Origin: Limnanthes douglasii subsp. nivea
Taxonomy: Eukaryota; Streptophyta; Magnoliopsida; Brassicales; Limnanthaceae
Direction: 5' to 3'
Assembly (NCBI GenBank): GCA_036936605.1
Contig: JAUPFV010000003.1
Location: forward strand, 75,314,273 to 75,378,272
Length of the DNA stretch: 64,000 nucleotides
Part shown: piece by piece, positions 12,501 to 24,838 of the stretch
Numbering within the stretch: position 1 is the first letter of the stretch
Layout: each line of letters begins with the position of its first letter
The notes under the pieces: model-generated
Database searches by the model: none
Told to the model about the DNA's origin: nothing
Seen by the model: the letters and a program-made list of their open reading frames with translations, nothing else
Made by a program: the position numbers and the translations under genes

Positions 12501-13620
12501 CCATATTCTGGTAATTTGAGACCTTTTCTGTCTCCTTTTAACATAATTATGGAAAAAGTAATAATTCCTTTAACCATCCAAGGACCACTTAGTATTAGCT
12601 TTCTGAATCCAGTAGGTTTCCTCCCTTTCAAGAAGTAACAAATACTTACTTTTAGCATTTTCAAGCATAGTCTTGTCTTCCTCGGAATTAGAGCTAATTA
12701 GAGTAGCCTTTAATTTATATATTTCATCATCAACCAACTTTAAGGAATCAAAGACATTTCCAAAAACAGTTTTGTTCCACACTTTCAAATTAGCTTTTAG
12801 GAGCTTAAGCTTAAACCAAAACCTGTTTATAGGAGTCCCTGGCAAATCCTTTCCCCAAAAATCTTCAACAAAACTGTAAAAGTCCTTGTGAAGACACCAT
12901 ATATTCAAAAACTTAAAAGAGGAAACCCTTTTAGTTGAGGAAGAAGAGATAGTGAGCAATAAAGGTGAGTGATCAGAGCAGGTTTTAGGGAGATGATGAA
13001 TGTTAGTGTTATCAAGATAGTTCAACCATTTCCCATTATAGATTATCCTGTCCAGCCGCTCCACTGCCTACCATTTGTCCAAGTAAACATATTACTAGTA
13101 AAAACTGCATCAATTAGCGAACAATCTTGTAGGAAATCATTAAAAACCATCCATACTAGCAGAGCTATTAGTAGAGCAATTGAGTTGTTTATTAGGAAAG
13201 GCAATAGTAATAAAATCTCCCAGAATCATCTGTTCCCTATCATCATCAGCAATAGTCCTTAAGTTGTCCCACAACAACCTTCTTAGATTTCTTGAACATT
13301 TAGCATACACCACTGTGACATAGAAGTCCTTGGATATTAAGCTATGCTTGATTATGAGATGAAGAAATTGGTTTTCATTAGTAAGGATATCCACCACATA
13401 CAACCCATTCCACATAACCCATATTTTATTAGAAGTATTGCTTGCATAACCTTGAAAATCCAACTTCTTTGAAATAGTTTCCAACTTGAATGCAGACACC
13501 ATAGGCTCCTAAATGACAATAAATTCCAGCTTTTTTATCTCTTTAAAGCTTTGATCTTGATTGAGTTAGCTTGTTCCCAATCCCACGAACGTTCCAATTT
13601 AGAATAGCAATAATTTGGAA
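9511..13620 (-). pseudogene. LINE ORF2 remnant: endonuclease, reverse transcriptase, RNase H
   Basis: Endonuclease parts lie at about 13620-12570, with WNVRGIGN at the start and LGDFITI where the family normally has GDFN. Reverse transcriptase parts lie at 12374-11685, including AGSDGFNGQLYK, the FTKARCIHDNIMLAHE block, DMDKTFDRLD and GLRQGDPLF. A zf-RVT-like/connection region lies at 11178-10561. RNase H at 10212-9511 forms the longest intact piece (233 codons). In it the first catalytic Asp of the usual 'DGA' is His (STHGACSNP), while the terminal REHNEAADWLA block is kept. Frames are broken between these pieces. Endonuclease and RNase H residue losses both suggest an inactive copy. Confidence 0.85.
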
Positions 13621-14785
13621 TGTTTTGAGTTTTTAGCAACACTTTTATGTTGCACAAACTTAGGGAAAATGATCCCTTTTGAATTGAAAACGTTAGGCTT
13701 TTTAATTTTCTTTAAATCACTTCTCTTATCCCCAAATGAGCTAACTGAATCTTTGTTTACCAGAGATGGAGGGAGACTACCAGTGGTCTGCTTAGTTGGG
13801 AAGGATTGAGGCAGCAAAGAGGAAACAGAATCATCATTATTTGTAGTCCCTAGTTGAAGCATATGGATTGCTTCAATCATCTCTATACCCTCCAAAGCTA
13901 AAGGTGCCTGATTTTGGGCTGATTCTTCCTTGTTTTCAACAATTAAACATTCTTTTTCTTCATTGAAATTGTTTACAATTACTGACTTTAACTTCTTTCC
14001 AGTTTTCTCTATCTGAAATGTAGGAACAAGGGACTTTGGCTTTGTGGAGGAGGTTTTGACATGTTCAACAGGTCTCCTTTGAAAAATCTTTTTACAATCT
14101 TTATCAGCATGCCCCAGGTGAGAGCACACTCTGCAGTAGTCAAGAATTCTATTGTAGACCAACTTTTGCCAATGGACTTAGCCACCTCAAGAATTGTAGA
14201 CTCATTATATAAAAACTCAGGTAGATCAGGCAGATCTATGTAGACATGCGTAGAAGGACTCTCCTCGTTATGGTTAAATTTAGGTGACCAATCAAATAAC
14301 CTCATGATCTTTTCACCTATCTGCCATACATTCCTCCTCCAAATCAGTTTCAGATCTTCCAATAGAGAGAACTCTATAATTATATGTTGGTAGTCTCAAG
14401 CAGAGACATTGTACTCACCTTTAAATCTGAATGTTTCAAGAAAATCCTTTACCGTAGCATATTTTGGTTTCTCAGTTAAAAATTTGCCAACAATTGTGTG
14501 CTTAGCCCTAGATTGAAGGTGACCCAGGTCAGCAGCTTCAAAGTTGACTTCTAATTGATCATTTACCCATGATATTTGAACATTTTTATGAACTAACTTA
14601 TCGCTATTTTACTTAAATAGATCCGTGAAAGACTTTTTTGCAACTTCTTTTTCAAAGTTAGTTGTGGATTTGAAGGTGGGATTGTCCATAATCCATGGCT
14701 GGACAATGTGTGGATTCAAGGCTGGGAAGTGATTGTCAAGATCAGCTGATCTATGGAAACGTGATGAGCACTCACCTTCCTCCAT
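13599..14785 (-). pseudogene. LINE ORF1 (gag-like) remnant with CCHC zinc knuckle
   Basis: The likely start is the ATG at 14785. The conceptual product is open apart from two in-frame stops (near 14609 and 14393). It contains a DUF4283-like central part with LKLIWRRNVWQIGEK and VYIDLPDLPEFLY, then the knuckle CRVCSHLGHADKDC (C-x2-C-x4-H-x4-C) near 14130, then a Ser/Lys/Gln-rich tail. This is the nucleic-acid-binding first protein of plant L1 elements. The second LINE at 24.8 kb carries the same LKRLWRRNVCHIGNK-type motif, so the two belong to related lineages. Confidence 0.8.
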
Positions 14786-15236
14786 TAAAGACTATGGATG
14801 GAAGATGAGCAAGAGAAAAGCACAAGAGATCTAGGATACATTCTTGGAGAGAATCTTGGAGCTATTGTAACAAACTTTGAACGATCGACATAACTTTCGA
14901 ATTCAATTTAATGTTTTTGACCAACAGCCAAATCGACTTACATAAAATAGAAATCCAAAATCAAACGTCGAAATCAAATAAAAACACAATCACAGTCATA
15001 CGAAAATAAGGAATCGTATTTGTTATTATTATGGTATTGTAGCCTCACGATAAAAAAAATGAAAAAAAAAAACTTAAATTGGAAAATAGATAGGCTTTTA
15101 TATAATAAACTAAAGGTATTTGTGGTATTATTATGCCTTAAATAGTAAATATTTGAGCGAAATGATTTTTCTCGTAAATGAGCAATACTATGTGTTTAGA
15201 TCTTAAATGATAGTAAACCTTTATTATTATTTCTAC

Positions 15237-15240
<4 letters not shown>

Positions 15241-15315
<75 letters not shown>
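15241..15315. repeat. (TA)n microsatellite
   Basis: Seventy-five bases of uninterrupted TA dinucleotides. The flanks at 15320-15515 are a GGATCCGA-rich repeat segment. Confidence 0.95.
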
Positions 15316-15319
<4 letters not shown>

Positions 15320-15515
15320 TTTATATTTTCAGACCAAATCGGGTTGAACATATTAAAAATCTATATCCGATCCTATCTGTGTACGGACCAATAATTTTCA
15401 TTTTTTTATCCAACTCATTATAAAATTGGATCGGAAAAAATCCAAACAGATCCGATCGAATTGGATCGAAAAAAATCCAATCGGATCCGTTTGGATCGAC
15501 TCGGACCAACATTAA

Positions 15516-16860
15516 TCACCCAAAAGAGATAAAATAATGTATGATATAACCCAATAATCTTGTTCTATAATATCTTCCATTATAGAACCCTCACTTAAAA
15601 ATACCCATAAAAAAGAGGAAATTTGAAAAAATATTAAATAATAACATTATTGCAGCGAATGGTCGAAATGGTTAGGAACTACTAAATAGTAATATTACTT
15701 TGTGATGGAATATGGAAATGTTTAGAAAAAACCAAATCTAGATGGTCTCTAAGCAAGTTTAAATGAGGAGTTGTGGCCTTCACTTCGAATCCATAAATCA
15801 AGAGTTATCTTATTCGTAAGTCAAAAAGTTGGTGAATTAAAAAGTATATTTAAAGAATGGGTTGTAAAGTGGTCTCGTGTTATTCTTTTCTATAAAACTA
15901 AATAGTAGTTGTTTTGTTGTTGGAGTGATTTTTTTATATCAACATTGATATATTTCAAAACACCAGGCAAAATATAGAAAATCTCATAGGCTTTTTATTC
16001 AAACTCCTCTTACCATGTAACAAAACTAAGAAATACGGAGAATTCACAACTCGTCACAAAACAGGGGGACCGAAAATATTGGATCAGTACAATAGACACA
16101 GTAAAAAGGTTCTATCAAAACAAGGCTTATCACCTTGGAACAACTAAAATGGAACGTTAACTAGGTAGTCCACTACTTAGCTTCTAGTTGTAGTGAAGTG
16201 AGCAACCGGCCCTAGGGGCTGTTCGACTCCAAGCATCGTCGTTCCGACGAAGGCTAAGCAAAAACGTGCAATGAGATAAAGGTTGCACACTTCATAAGGA
16301 AATATGGGGCATATAACTCAAGGACGCAAACGGAGAACAAAATTGAATCAAGAAAGTTGAGATTAAGGCCGAGTGGCTACATTTTTTTGCTGAGAAGTGT
16401 GTTTACTTAGCTGGTCTCAACGAGCCAGAAGAAGATGCCAAAAAGAAATCTATGAAGTTCAACAAATGCCAACACTTCAGGAGAACGATTCACCAACCCA
16501 AGCCTGGGCTCACTGTGATGACTGCATTGGATGGGGAAGCCATAATCTAACCTCTAGCTATCTCCGAGAATCACCTTTATATCTTTGGTTTCAAGTGATC
16601 TTGAGGAAGATCATATGCAGTTTCTAGATGCAAAATTTAAATTCATTTTTACATAGAAAAAATGCATATAATGAAAGGGAATACGATGAATGAAAGGAGT
16701 AAACTACTTCAGAAACTATAGCAGTCTGATAAACTGTGGCCAAACCCAAATCCATAAAGTTAAAAACATTATGAACAGAAAACAAAAATTTGTAGTAAAT
16801 TTCACAGGTAGACTTACTCTGGAAGTTGTCAATCACCCTTAAAAGGGGCAGAACTAAATA
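15516..16860. other. Intergenic region downstream of U2AF65; one unrecognised coding-like patch
   Basis: Mostly AT-rich with no domain. At about 16350-16550 the plus strand has two overlapping open frames of around 60-75 codons with near-genic composition (Glu/Lys-rich in one frame). I cannot assign it to a family. It may be a decayed exon or transposon piece. Confidence 0.3.
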
Positions 16861-17015
16861 GGAAAAAATAAATGATTCAAAACAAGCTACAACAACTAAT
16901 TACTATTTGTTCAACACAGTCAATATCACCAAGGCAGGAAAGAGTTGCCAATAATTGGTTATAAGCCATATTCGGCTATGTGCTAACAGCTAAAACTAGA
17001 GACCCCAAGAACTGG

Positions 17016-20000
17016 TCATCCATCATACTCCCCTTGAGAAAATTTGTTCTCGGCATAGAAAACGGCTGTCACTTCGTTTCCACCAAATTTCCTTCCATTC
17101 ATTCCTGCTCGAGCTGCTGATGATCCCTCGAAGTCAGCATACTCCAAGAATACCTGGAATTACAACAGATCCATTAATATGCCTTGTTAGGTTGTCTAAG
17201 AAACAACTATAAGAGGCTTGTTTCATCATAATTTAAATTAAACTACGAATATTTCTACGTTAGTCCTTGGCAATAATGCAGAAAAAAAAAATTCAAAAGA
17301 TAGTTTGTTTCCTCTAAATTGTTCAAACATAGCCTAGATGCTAAAATACATGCTTCAACTTGAATTATGAGTGAAATTTAATACTACCTTTCCGACTCCT
17401 AATGATGGTTCACCATCTGGTTTCGGACGAGGAATGACAACATTCACCAAATTACCTACAATACAGAAGAAAAAATGAGATGACTAAACAAACTTTTCAT
17501 ATTACTATAGAGTAAGAAATCTAGAGTAAGTATAGTTTAAAAACTCAATCTGCGGCTGTAAAAAGAGATGCACGACAAAACGAAGCAAAACGATAAAGAA
17601 AGTTACTAATGAGAGGGTGAGCTTAAAATTATTAAGACTAAAAGTGAAAACTTTTACCAAATAAAGATGAGACGCTACTTACCGAACTTTGAACCTTCCT
17701 GTCTCATATCTTCCATTATGTCTTCATACTCTTCGTCGTCTTTGAGATCATCCTCTGTAACTACTTGCGTTAGGCATACAACTTTCGTAGGCACTCCGCC
17801 TGGCTGTAACATAAACCTCTGCAAAAGAAAAGATAAAGATCATATGCTACGGCTATCTCATATTTTTAACGATCAACTCTTGTAATGTTCTTAGTTGCAT
17901 TTTTAATGATTTCTAATGTCTGTTGCCTAATTGGTAGTTTCAGAATCTATAAACAGCACATTCTCGAAAGTTTATGTTTAGCATAAACATTCCACTGACA
18001 GTAGAGTAAAATTGTTCTTCATTTTGAGGTATATGGAGTTTCACCTCTCCAAGTGACATTATAAACAACACTAAAAACAACATATTTGACCTATTTGCTG
18101 CAATGCAATTTGCAAAACAAAAGGGATGCGAGCAAAAGATCTGAAAATAATATATATTGTATCATACCTGCAATGCAATTTGCTGCTGAGCATGTAACAA
18201 TGCAGTCTCTTGCTCGGGTTTAGGTTGAATATTACCCTGGATGGCACGCCTGACTGTAAGTGTTTTATCACCCATCTTAATTCCATTTAAAGCGGCACAT
18301 GCGATGTCGGTGACAGAAGGATCCAGGTACACACAAAAGGCATAGCCTTTGGAATTTCCAGTTTCTCTGTCTTTCACGAGATTAAAACCTCGAAGCGGAC
18401 CAAAAGACTCCAACAACTCCCTGACCTGTGCCTCCGTAAAATAATACGGGAGCCCACCCACAAAAATGCGATCAGGACCCTCAAGCCCACCAGTACAACC
18501 CGGAGTCAAACCAACAGCAGACAAGTTAAGATTTGGGTTAGGCTGGCTGGGACCTAAGGCTGCAGCAAGTGTTGGATTATAGTCGGTAGGCCTTCTTAAC
18601 TTCACTGGCACTCCCTGAATACAGAAGAGATTGGTTTTAAGTGTTAAAAACTAAAAATCTCAACTTTCAAATTTAAGCAATAATAAAGACTTTTGATTTG
18701 CAGACTGGGAATTTGAATTGCTATAGTTGAGTTTTAAGCACATTTTGCCTACAATATAGGTTTAGATAAGGTTTTGCTTATTCTCTTACTCTGTCTACCA
18801 TTTTCTCTCCCTTGAAATTTGAAAACAATAAAGTTCTCTGATCTTTGAATTGTGATTTTGGATATTAATATAGCTTCTGCTGACACAGAGATATCATCGC
18901 CCTATATAGAGGAAACGTTGTATGAAAGATAACTAAAAGCTATACCTATATATGGCAATCCAGCTGTCATTAGTTAACATTACCATGCAACATTGGTAAG
19001 AACAGAAGTATCAAACAGAATATCAAAATACCTCCAACATGATTCCATCCAAGGCCATTGCATTACTGGCCTCCTCAACAGATCTCATCTCCACAAAAGC
19101 AAACTTCTTTTCATGGTTTATGTAAACATTGACAACAGCATCACCTATGCAACACACAAAAACATGAGAACTAAATTGGAAAATAAAAACCTAATTGTGT
19201 GTAATGGTTAAAACTGAAGATAGCATACCTGGACCAGAAGTGTTACCTCCTATAGCTGCCATAACTTGGCTAAAGAAGGTTGCCACAGACTGCAATGTGG
19301 AAGTCAATATGAGAAACAAATACATGTATGTTATCGGAGTAGAGAATTTTAGGAAGGACTGAAGTAAAGAACCTGCTCATTCGCTGTAGGAGGAAGGCCT
19401 CCAACATATACACGCCGAGCATGCCTCGTTGCCTGAAATAAAACAGAACAATTAAAATCTAACTGTCGTCAACATAAACGTAACAAATAAGTCATATCCG
19501 GACAACTCATGCTCAATAATGCAAACCTGCTGAGTCATTGCCTGAGTTGGCATAACAGTAAGAGCACCCAACTAATGCATGCAAGCGAACACCATAATAT
19601 CAATGCAACTAATAGCATGCTTGTTAACATTTTCTAAGGCTTTATCTTCATCACTGAATATTTTGAAGAAAGAGTGGTGATACTTTGTAGGAAATATAGG
19701 AGCTAAATTAAATGTTATTCATCAGAACTAAAAGCACGAGCTTCTTAAATATCACTGCGGACTGAAGTGAAAAAAAAAATTCCTTCAAGGTTTCGGATAT
19801 ATTTATACTATGCTCGAAATACATTCCATTGACCAAACAGAGCCTAATTATATGGATGCATAAGTTTATAACAGTTTCTTTATATACTGCAGAGGGGATG
19901 TTTAATATTTCCCTACAATTTTCCCTTAAATCTATTTTCAATTCTCCTTATGGCCAAACGTGCATACAATACATTCTGACACTTGTATTCTCCTCATAAA

Positions 20001-22881
20001 CGAATATGCAAAAAAAAAGCAACAATAGCAATTTCAAAACTCCTCATGAACAAGCATGCAAAAAAAAAATAGTAGTGTTAAAACTGAAAAAAGGCCTCAA
20101 ATAATCTGACCCGAACAGAGTCTAAGAGCTATGAATTTTACCTGACCACCAGTAGCCATGGGGAACATGTTCATGTTCATGTTCATAAACATTCCCGGAA
20201 TCGCTGGATCCATCCCAGGAACCTGACCTGCAAAGAAATAAGATTAATTATTAAAATAGATGTTAAAGTATCTGTTTGCAATACCAGTCCTACCAAATAT
20301 ATCAGATAGCCCTCACTTTCTATAAAACATGTTAATTGAGAATATCCAGAACACCCATGAATTGTACCGAAGCTTTACTAAAGGTGAAAAGAAAAATATA
20401 TCATATGCAAATTTTGGAGGATGCATTTGCAAGACTACCAACACAGGCATTAGTTTCCGGTGTGAGGACGAATAGTACCCATCATTACCGTTGCATGGTT
20501 TCCTCCTTGTACATAAAAGCTACAGAGATCAGCTCAGGCTCATTGTCAGCACAGTGGCGCAACAAACCAAACATGCCTTCTTACTACAAAAGATAAGACA
20601 CAGAAAAAAAAACCAAGACAAGACAACCAAAAATTCTCTCAGTTTCCGTATCGTTTTCATATTAAAATAATACTCCAATCCATCCATGGACCGGAGCACT
20701 AAAAACCTAAGTGCACAGATATCGACTTACCAAGCTAAGATCATGTAATTGACACCATTTTTCCTCACTACATCAAACTTAAAACCACAAAAAAAGAAAA
20801 ATTGACGTTAAAATAAAAACAATTGAGTAGTGGCTGCATAAGTACCTGCAGCAGCAGCAGCAGTGGCGGTGGCAGCTGCAGCAGCAGCCGCAGCAGCAAC
20901 AGCAGCTGAAGCAGGAACACCAGGAGCAACACCAGCAGCTAAAATTGAAGGAGGCGCCATGTCAAAACCACTTATCCTTTTGCTGCCAGCAGATACAGTT
21001 AGGATACAGATACTGAAATGTCTATCAGAGTTATATGTGGAGTGGCTAAGCATTTGAGCAAGGTAAATGCTGAGCCAAAATCTTGTTCTTTCATGGTATG
21101 CACAAGTTTTATGCTCAATACTGCCTAAACTTCCAAGAAACAGTTGTAAAAAGATGAGTCTTCGAAGTTAAAAGTTTAAAAAGAAGTTTATAGGAATATT
21201 AAATTCATTGCAATCGTAAACCTCTCCTTGATGTAAATTAATAATATCAAGAAGTAAAATTATACACAAAACTCATTTACAATTTAAGAGGATATAAATT
21301 CTCTACAGAAAGGCAAGGCACAAAAGCTACTTGCTAACATTCAAACTCCATTTTCATAACACTTAAAACCTTCAGGCACACTGGACATCAAAAGTATAAC
21401 TTGATGTATAAAGAAACCTACATTATGTTTGGAAATTAGATTTTTCAACATTTAAGAAGTTAAAAGAGTGTACTCTTTGAAGTTGCTGATAGATAGAAAA
21501 TAGCTACCTCTTAGAACGCGATCGAGATCGCGGAGGGGAACGTGACCTAGATTTGTGTTCAGATTTCGATCTCCGTTCAGATCTTTCCCTGGAACGAGAA
21601 CCACGGTGTCGCTTGTACTCATCATCTCTGAAACATCGCCATTACCCATGCAAAGTTCAAGTCATTACATAACTAGTACCTTATGGTAATCTTAAACAAG
21701 GCTGAAAGTGGAGCTTCAATTACCTATCACGATCTCGGCTTCGGTAATCATCGGTATCATCATTTCCATCTTTCTCGCGTTCCCTTCTCTTGCTGTGTCC
21801 CATACTGCGATCCCGGTGGCGATCTCCATGATCGCGATCCCGATCTCTATCATGGTTTCTCTCCCTATCCTTGTCACGATGTCGATCCCGATCCCGGTCC
21901 CTGTCCCGGTCTCGACCCCTATCCTTATCACTCCTCCTTTCCCTTTCGTTTTCCCTGCTCTTGGAAGATTCTCTCACATAATCACTTGAACCGTGCTGCA
22001 ACCGTAAATGATTAATTCAGCTTATCTTGACAGAAGATACACATATACCACGTTGATAACATATATATAATTCAGCTTATCTTGATACAAAGAATACTAA
22101 CTAAAAACATGTCTGAATATGGTTGAGCAGACTATAAAGCTCAAATATCACCCTTCAGCGCCTAGTATACAACTGCAACACACTCGGGCAAAGTATTGTT
22201 TCTTCAAAAAATCTGGTATTAAATACAAAAACTGTAGTCAAATACAAAGAAGATTCCATTTTTTTGTTAGCCCAAGTAGGTTTTGACCTAACCATTAAAC
22301 CTAAGTTTATTCTTATTATAATTTCTTCAAACACACTAATGATCTCTAACAAAAAAGATGAGGCAATAGAGGAACAGAACTATCAGCTGCATCTAAGATG
22401 TGCCACCGTTGTACCACGATACCCACTAGCCTTAAGTTCATTCTCCAAAATAACACTAAAAACCCTAACTATTCAAAGGATACTAGAGTGGCAGCAAAGC
22501 ACATTCGAAAAAATGAACCATTCCATATATTGAAATCATAGGTAATTGATATTTCAAAACACAAAACCTAATTAAAATCTTGTCATCCAAACTTTATCTA
22601 ATAGTACCAAAAAAAACACTCATATGACAACAATCATATTTCTTTCACCAAATTAACTACTATAGATCCAACAGAAACCCTAAAATTACTAACTCAAGAA
22701 AAAGAAACAGCAAGAAGAGGGAGATATATGTTCATATATATATACTCGCTAGTATAGGTTTGCATACCAGAGTTTTGGTGTCGCCGACACTATCACGACG
22801 AGTCTGAGTAGGAGACGATGCGTCGTGGTTGTTGTTAACGTCATCGCCGTTCTCTTTCTTCTCGTACATCATCTCTTCCAT
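17016..22881 (-). CDS. U2AF65: Splicing factor U2AF large subunit (U2AF65)
   Basis: Nuclear protein that binds the polypyrimidine tract at 3' splice sites and, with U2AF35, recruits U2 snRNP. Thirteen coding exons on the minus strand, all with GT-AG borders and consistent phase: 22881-22768, 21995-21724, 21627-21508, 20982-20846, 20227-20142, 19571-19527, 19432-19373, 19289-19229, 19144-19032, 18614-18168, 17818-17683, 17455-17388, 17153-17016. Total 1797 nt, 598 aa, close to the known plant length. Order: acidic/Asn-rich N-terminus, Arg-Asp/Arg-Ser-rich domain (about 39-168), poly-Ala linker (about 181-214), Met/Pro-rich segment, RRM1 (about 263-345; RRVYVGGLP and KKFAFVEM), RRM2 (about 384-463; RIFVGGLP and SKGYAFCVY), and the C-terminal U2AF-homology motif (about 498-592). 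The start is the first ATG of exon 1, preceded by a TTGG leader. No disabling change was seen. Gene-family paralogue (A or B type) cannot be settled here. Confidence 0.95.
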
Positions 22882-22959
22882 CCAACACACAAACTAAGAG
22901 TTTCGCACCAATTCGATATAGAGAGTGAAGGTCTTTCTAGGTCTTGTTTACTTGAACCA

Positions 22960-24838
22960 CTTTATTCAGGAAAATTTTGTGCCCAAAGTACCTAAAGGGT
23001 AAGCTGCCTAAGTACTTATAAAAGCCCAGACTTTCACAACTTTTGACTTAGTAAAATAATATACATAGAAATAGTTTTAAATATTAAATTTAAAAAGGGG
23101 TAAATGGAAAATATCAAACTTTTTCTTTTTTTTTAATAATTAGCCTTTTCGATAAAAATAAATAAATAATTATGTTTGATTGGTGCGTTTTTTTTAGGTG
23201 GAGTTTCAATATTTATATATTGTTTTAGCAAATGATAAGTTTTATTTATAAAAGGACCCAAATTGAAGTTTTACTAGAGAGATTAATGACATGAAATTCA
23301 TTATGTTGGTGTTTAGAGCAGGGAAGAAGACAAAGATTTTTCGTCTTCTGATTAGACGAGTCGAGTTAATAAGAAATTCTAAAGAGAAGGGGATTTTTTT
23401 TCAATCCTGAAATTTTCTGGATTTTCCATACATCAGCTCTGAAATTCCAACATGTTGAAACTTCTTCTCCGACTTTAGGTGTATTACAGATTTACTCATT
23501 GAAGCTGCGTCAGAAGTCCATCTCAAAATGAAATCATCATGTTCCCTCGTCTTTTTATTTGGTTTTGGATGTAATTACCTGATGTAATCTCTCGTATCCT
23601 TGTCTCTTGCTGTTAATAGATGTCCGACCAAGAATAGCACCCGTAGGAATGTTCTGGTCCTGGATGAAAGCATTGATTGAATTACTCAAGTCCTATTTGA
23701 TAATCTTCCAGCAAACTTTGTAGAAGGTAATATTATAGTCATCAATCCCAACTGTCGTTGATGGCATTCCATATCTTCTCTTTATTTGTAGAACTCATAT
23801 GGTAAGCATTGTCTTCCCGGATACAAGCTTGGGGATGTTGTCAAAGATGTTGTCATTCAGTTTTGTCAGGAAAATTTTGGTACTCCTTCCGTCCAAAAAT
23901 ATAAGTCGTTTTAGAAAATAATTTGTGTCCCATGGCATATGTCGTTTTCGCACATTAATGTAAAATTCTATATTATTTAATTAATAAGATCTTTTTTTGT
24001 TTTTATGAAAAAAAGAAAAGTAATTATTACCTTTCTTAATACTCGTTTATAACATTAAAACGAAGTATAATTTGGAACAAAGAGAAAAAAATTTGTATGT
24101 ATTTTGAACTTCTTTCAATAGGTAAAAGTTGTGTAAATAGTGATGTGACGTATCAGAATATCGTTAATAGTGACAAGAGAATTGTAAATAGTGGTGTGGA
24201 CGTATCTAAACATGGTTAATAGTGAAAAGAGTACTCACAAGATTAAGAAAGATGGGTTAGTGTTAGGTTGGTGGATAAAAACTTCAAAAATATGAATTGT
24301 TGAAAACGAAAAGGAATTTCAGTATCGAGCACTGGCGTTTTATTTATAGTTAAAAATTTGTGTTATGAGTTATTGTGAGATATTCATTTTTTTTTGTTTT
24401 CAAGTAGTGTTATAAGTTTTTAAGTCTTATATATTTATTGTCCAAAGTCTTATTTGTTTACATTAAATTTCGTTTATGTAAAGCCAAATTACACCTAAAA
24501 TCTTATTTTGTGAACATGAATTTTATAGGCTAATCTCATACAATTTATGACATTATCAGTAGCTCTCATAGTCCTTTTAGGATAATCGGATAAGGACTAT
24601 ATCTTGAGTTATTTTTTCGTTGTTTGTAATATGTATTGTTCATGTTTTATCATATTAGCTTAAGCTTTCATAACTTGCAATCTTGAAGCAAAAAGTTTAT
24701 CTCAAACAATCTCAAACTAAAAAATGGGTTATCTTTTCGATAATAGCAATTATGATTTTCTCCACAAAAATCAAGATTCAAGCCTTTGTTGATCTCTTTC
24801 ATCTTCATTTGTTGATTAATCATCTTTCACCACAACTG
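22960..24838. other. Intergenic DNA between U2AF65 and the second LINE
   Basis: The upstream side of U2AF65 (its promoter) must lie in the first few hundred bases, but no unambiguous TATA box was fixed. The remainder is AT-rich. A Stowaway-like terminal sequence occurs at 23881. No gene was recognised. Confidence 0.45.
23881..23960. mobile_element. Stowaway-like MITE end
   Basis: Begins TACTCCTTCCGTCC and continues with ATATAAGTCGTTTT, the characteristic terminal sequence of plant Tc1/mariner-type Stowaway MITEs. The expected inverted copy of this terminus was not found within the following kilobase, so this is a truncated or strongly diverged element with an unknown right border. Confidence 0.5.

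Larger units (their letters stand above)
9480..14850 (-). mobile_element. Non-LTR retrotransposon (L1-type LINE), decayed
   Basis: Read on the minus strand the order is that of a plant L1-type LINE: ORF1 with a DUF4283-like region and a CCHC knuckle, then ORF2 with endonuclease, reverse transcriptase, a zf-RVT-like region and a C-terminal RNase H. The 3' end lies near 9480, where TATAAAAG...TTGAATGG resembles the tail of the second LINE at 30.5 kb, but no poly(A) run remains. The 5' end is near 14.8 kb. Target duplications were not found. ORF2 is interrupted by several frameshifts and stops, so the copy is dead. Confidence 0.85.

Noticed and set aside
15241..15315. Long TA run as a replication origin or matrix attachment site
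   Set aside because: A plain dinucleotide microsatellite with nothing else supporting such a role.
20863..21057. Plus-strand alanine-rich open frame
   Set aside because: Mirror of the GCN-rich poly-Ala exon of U2AF65.
21683..22015. Plus-strand and other-frame open frames across the U2AF65 RS region
   Set aside because: Produced by the CGAGATCG-type repeats of the Arg-Asp/Arg-Ser domain. They contradict the exon phase of the real gene.
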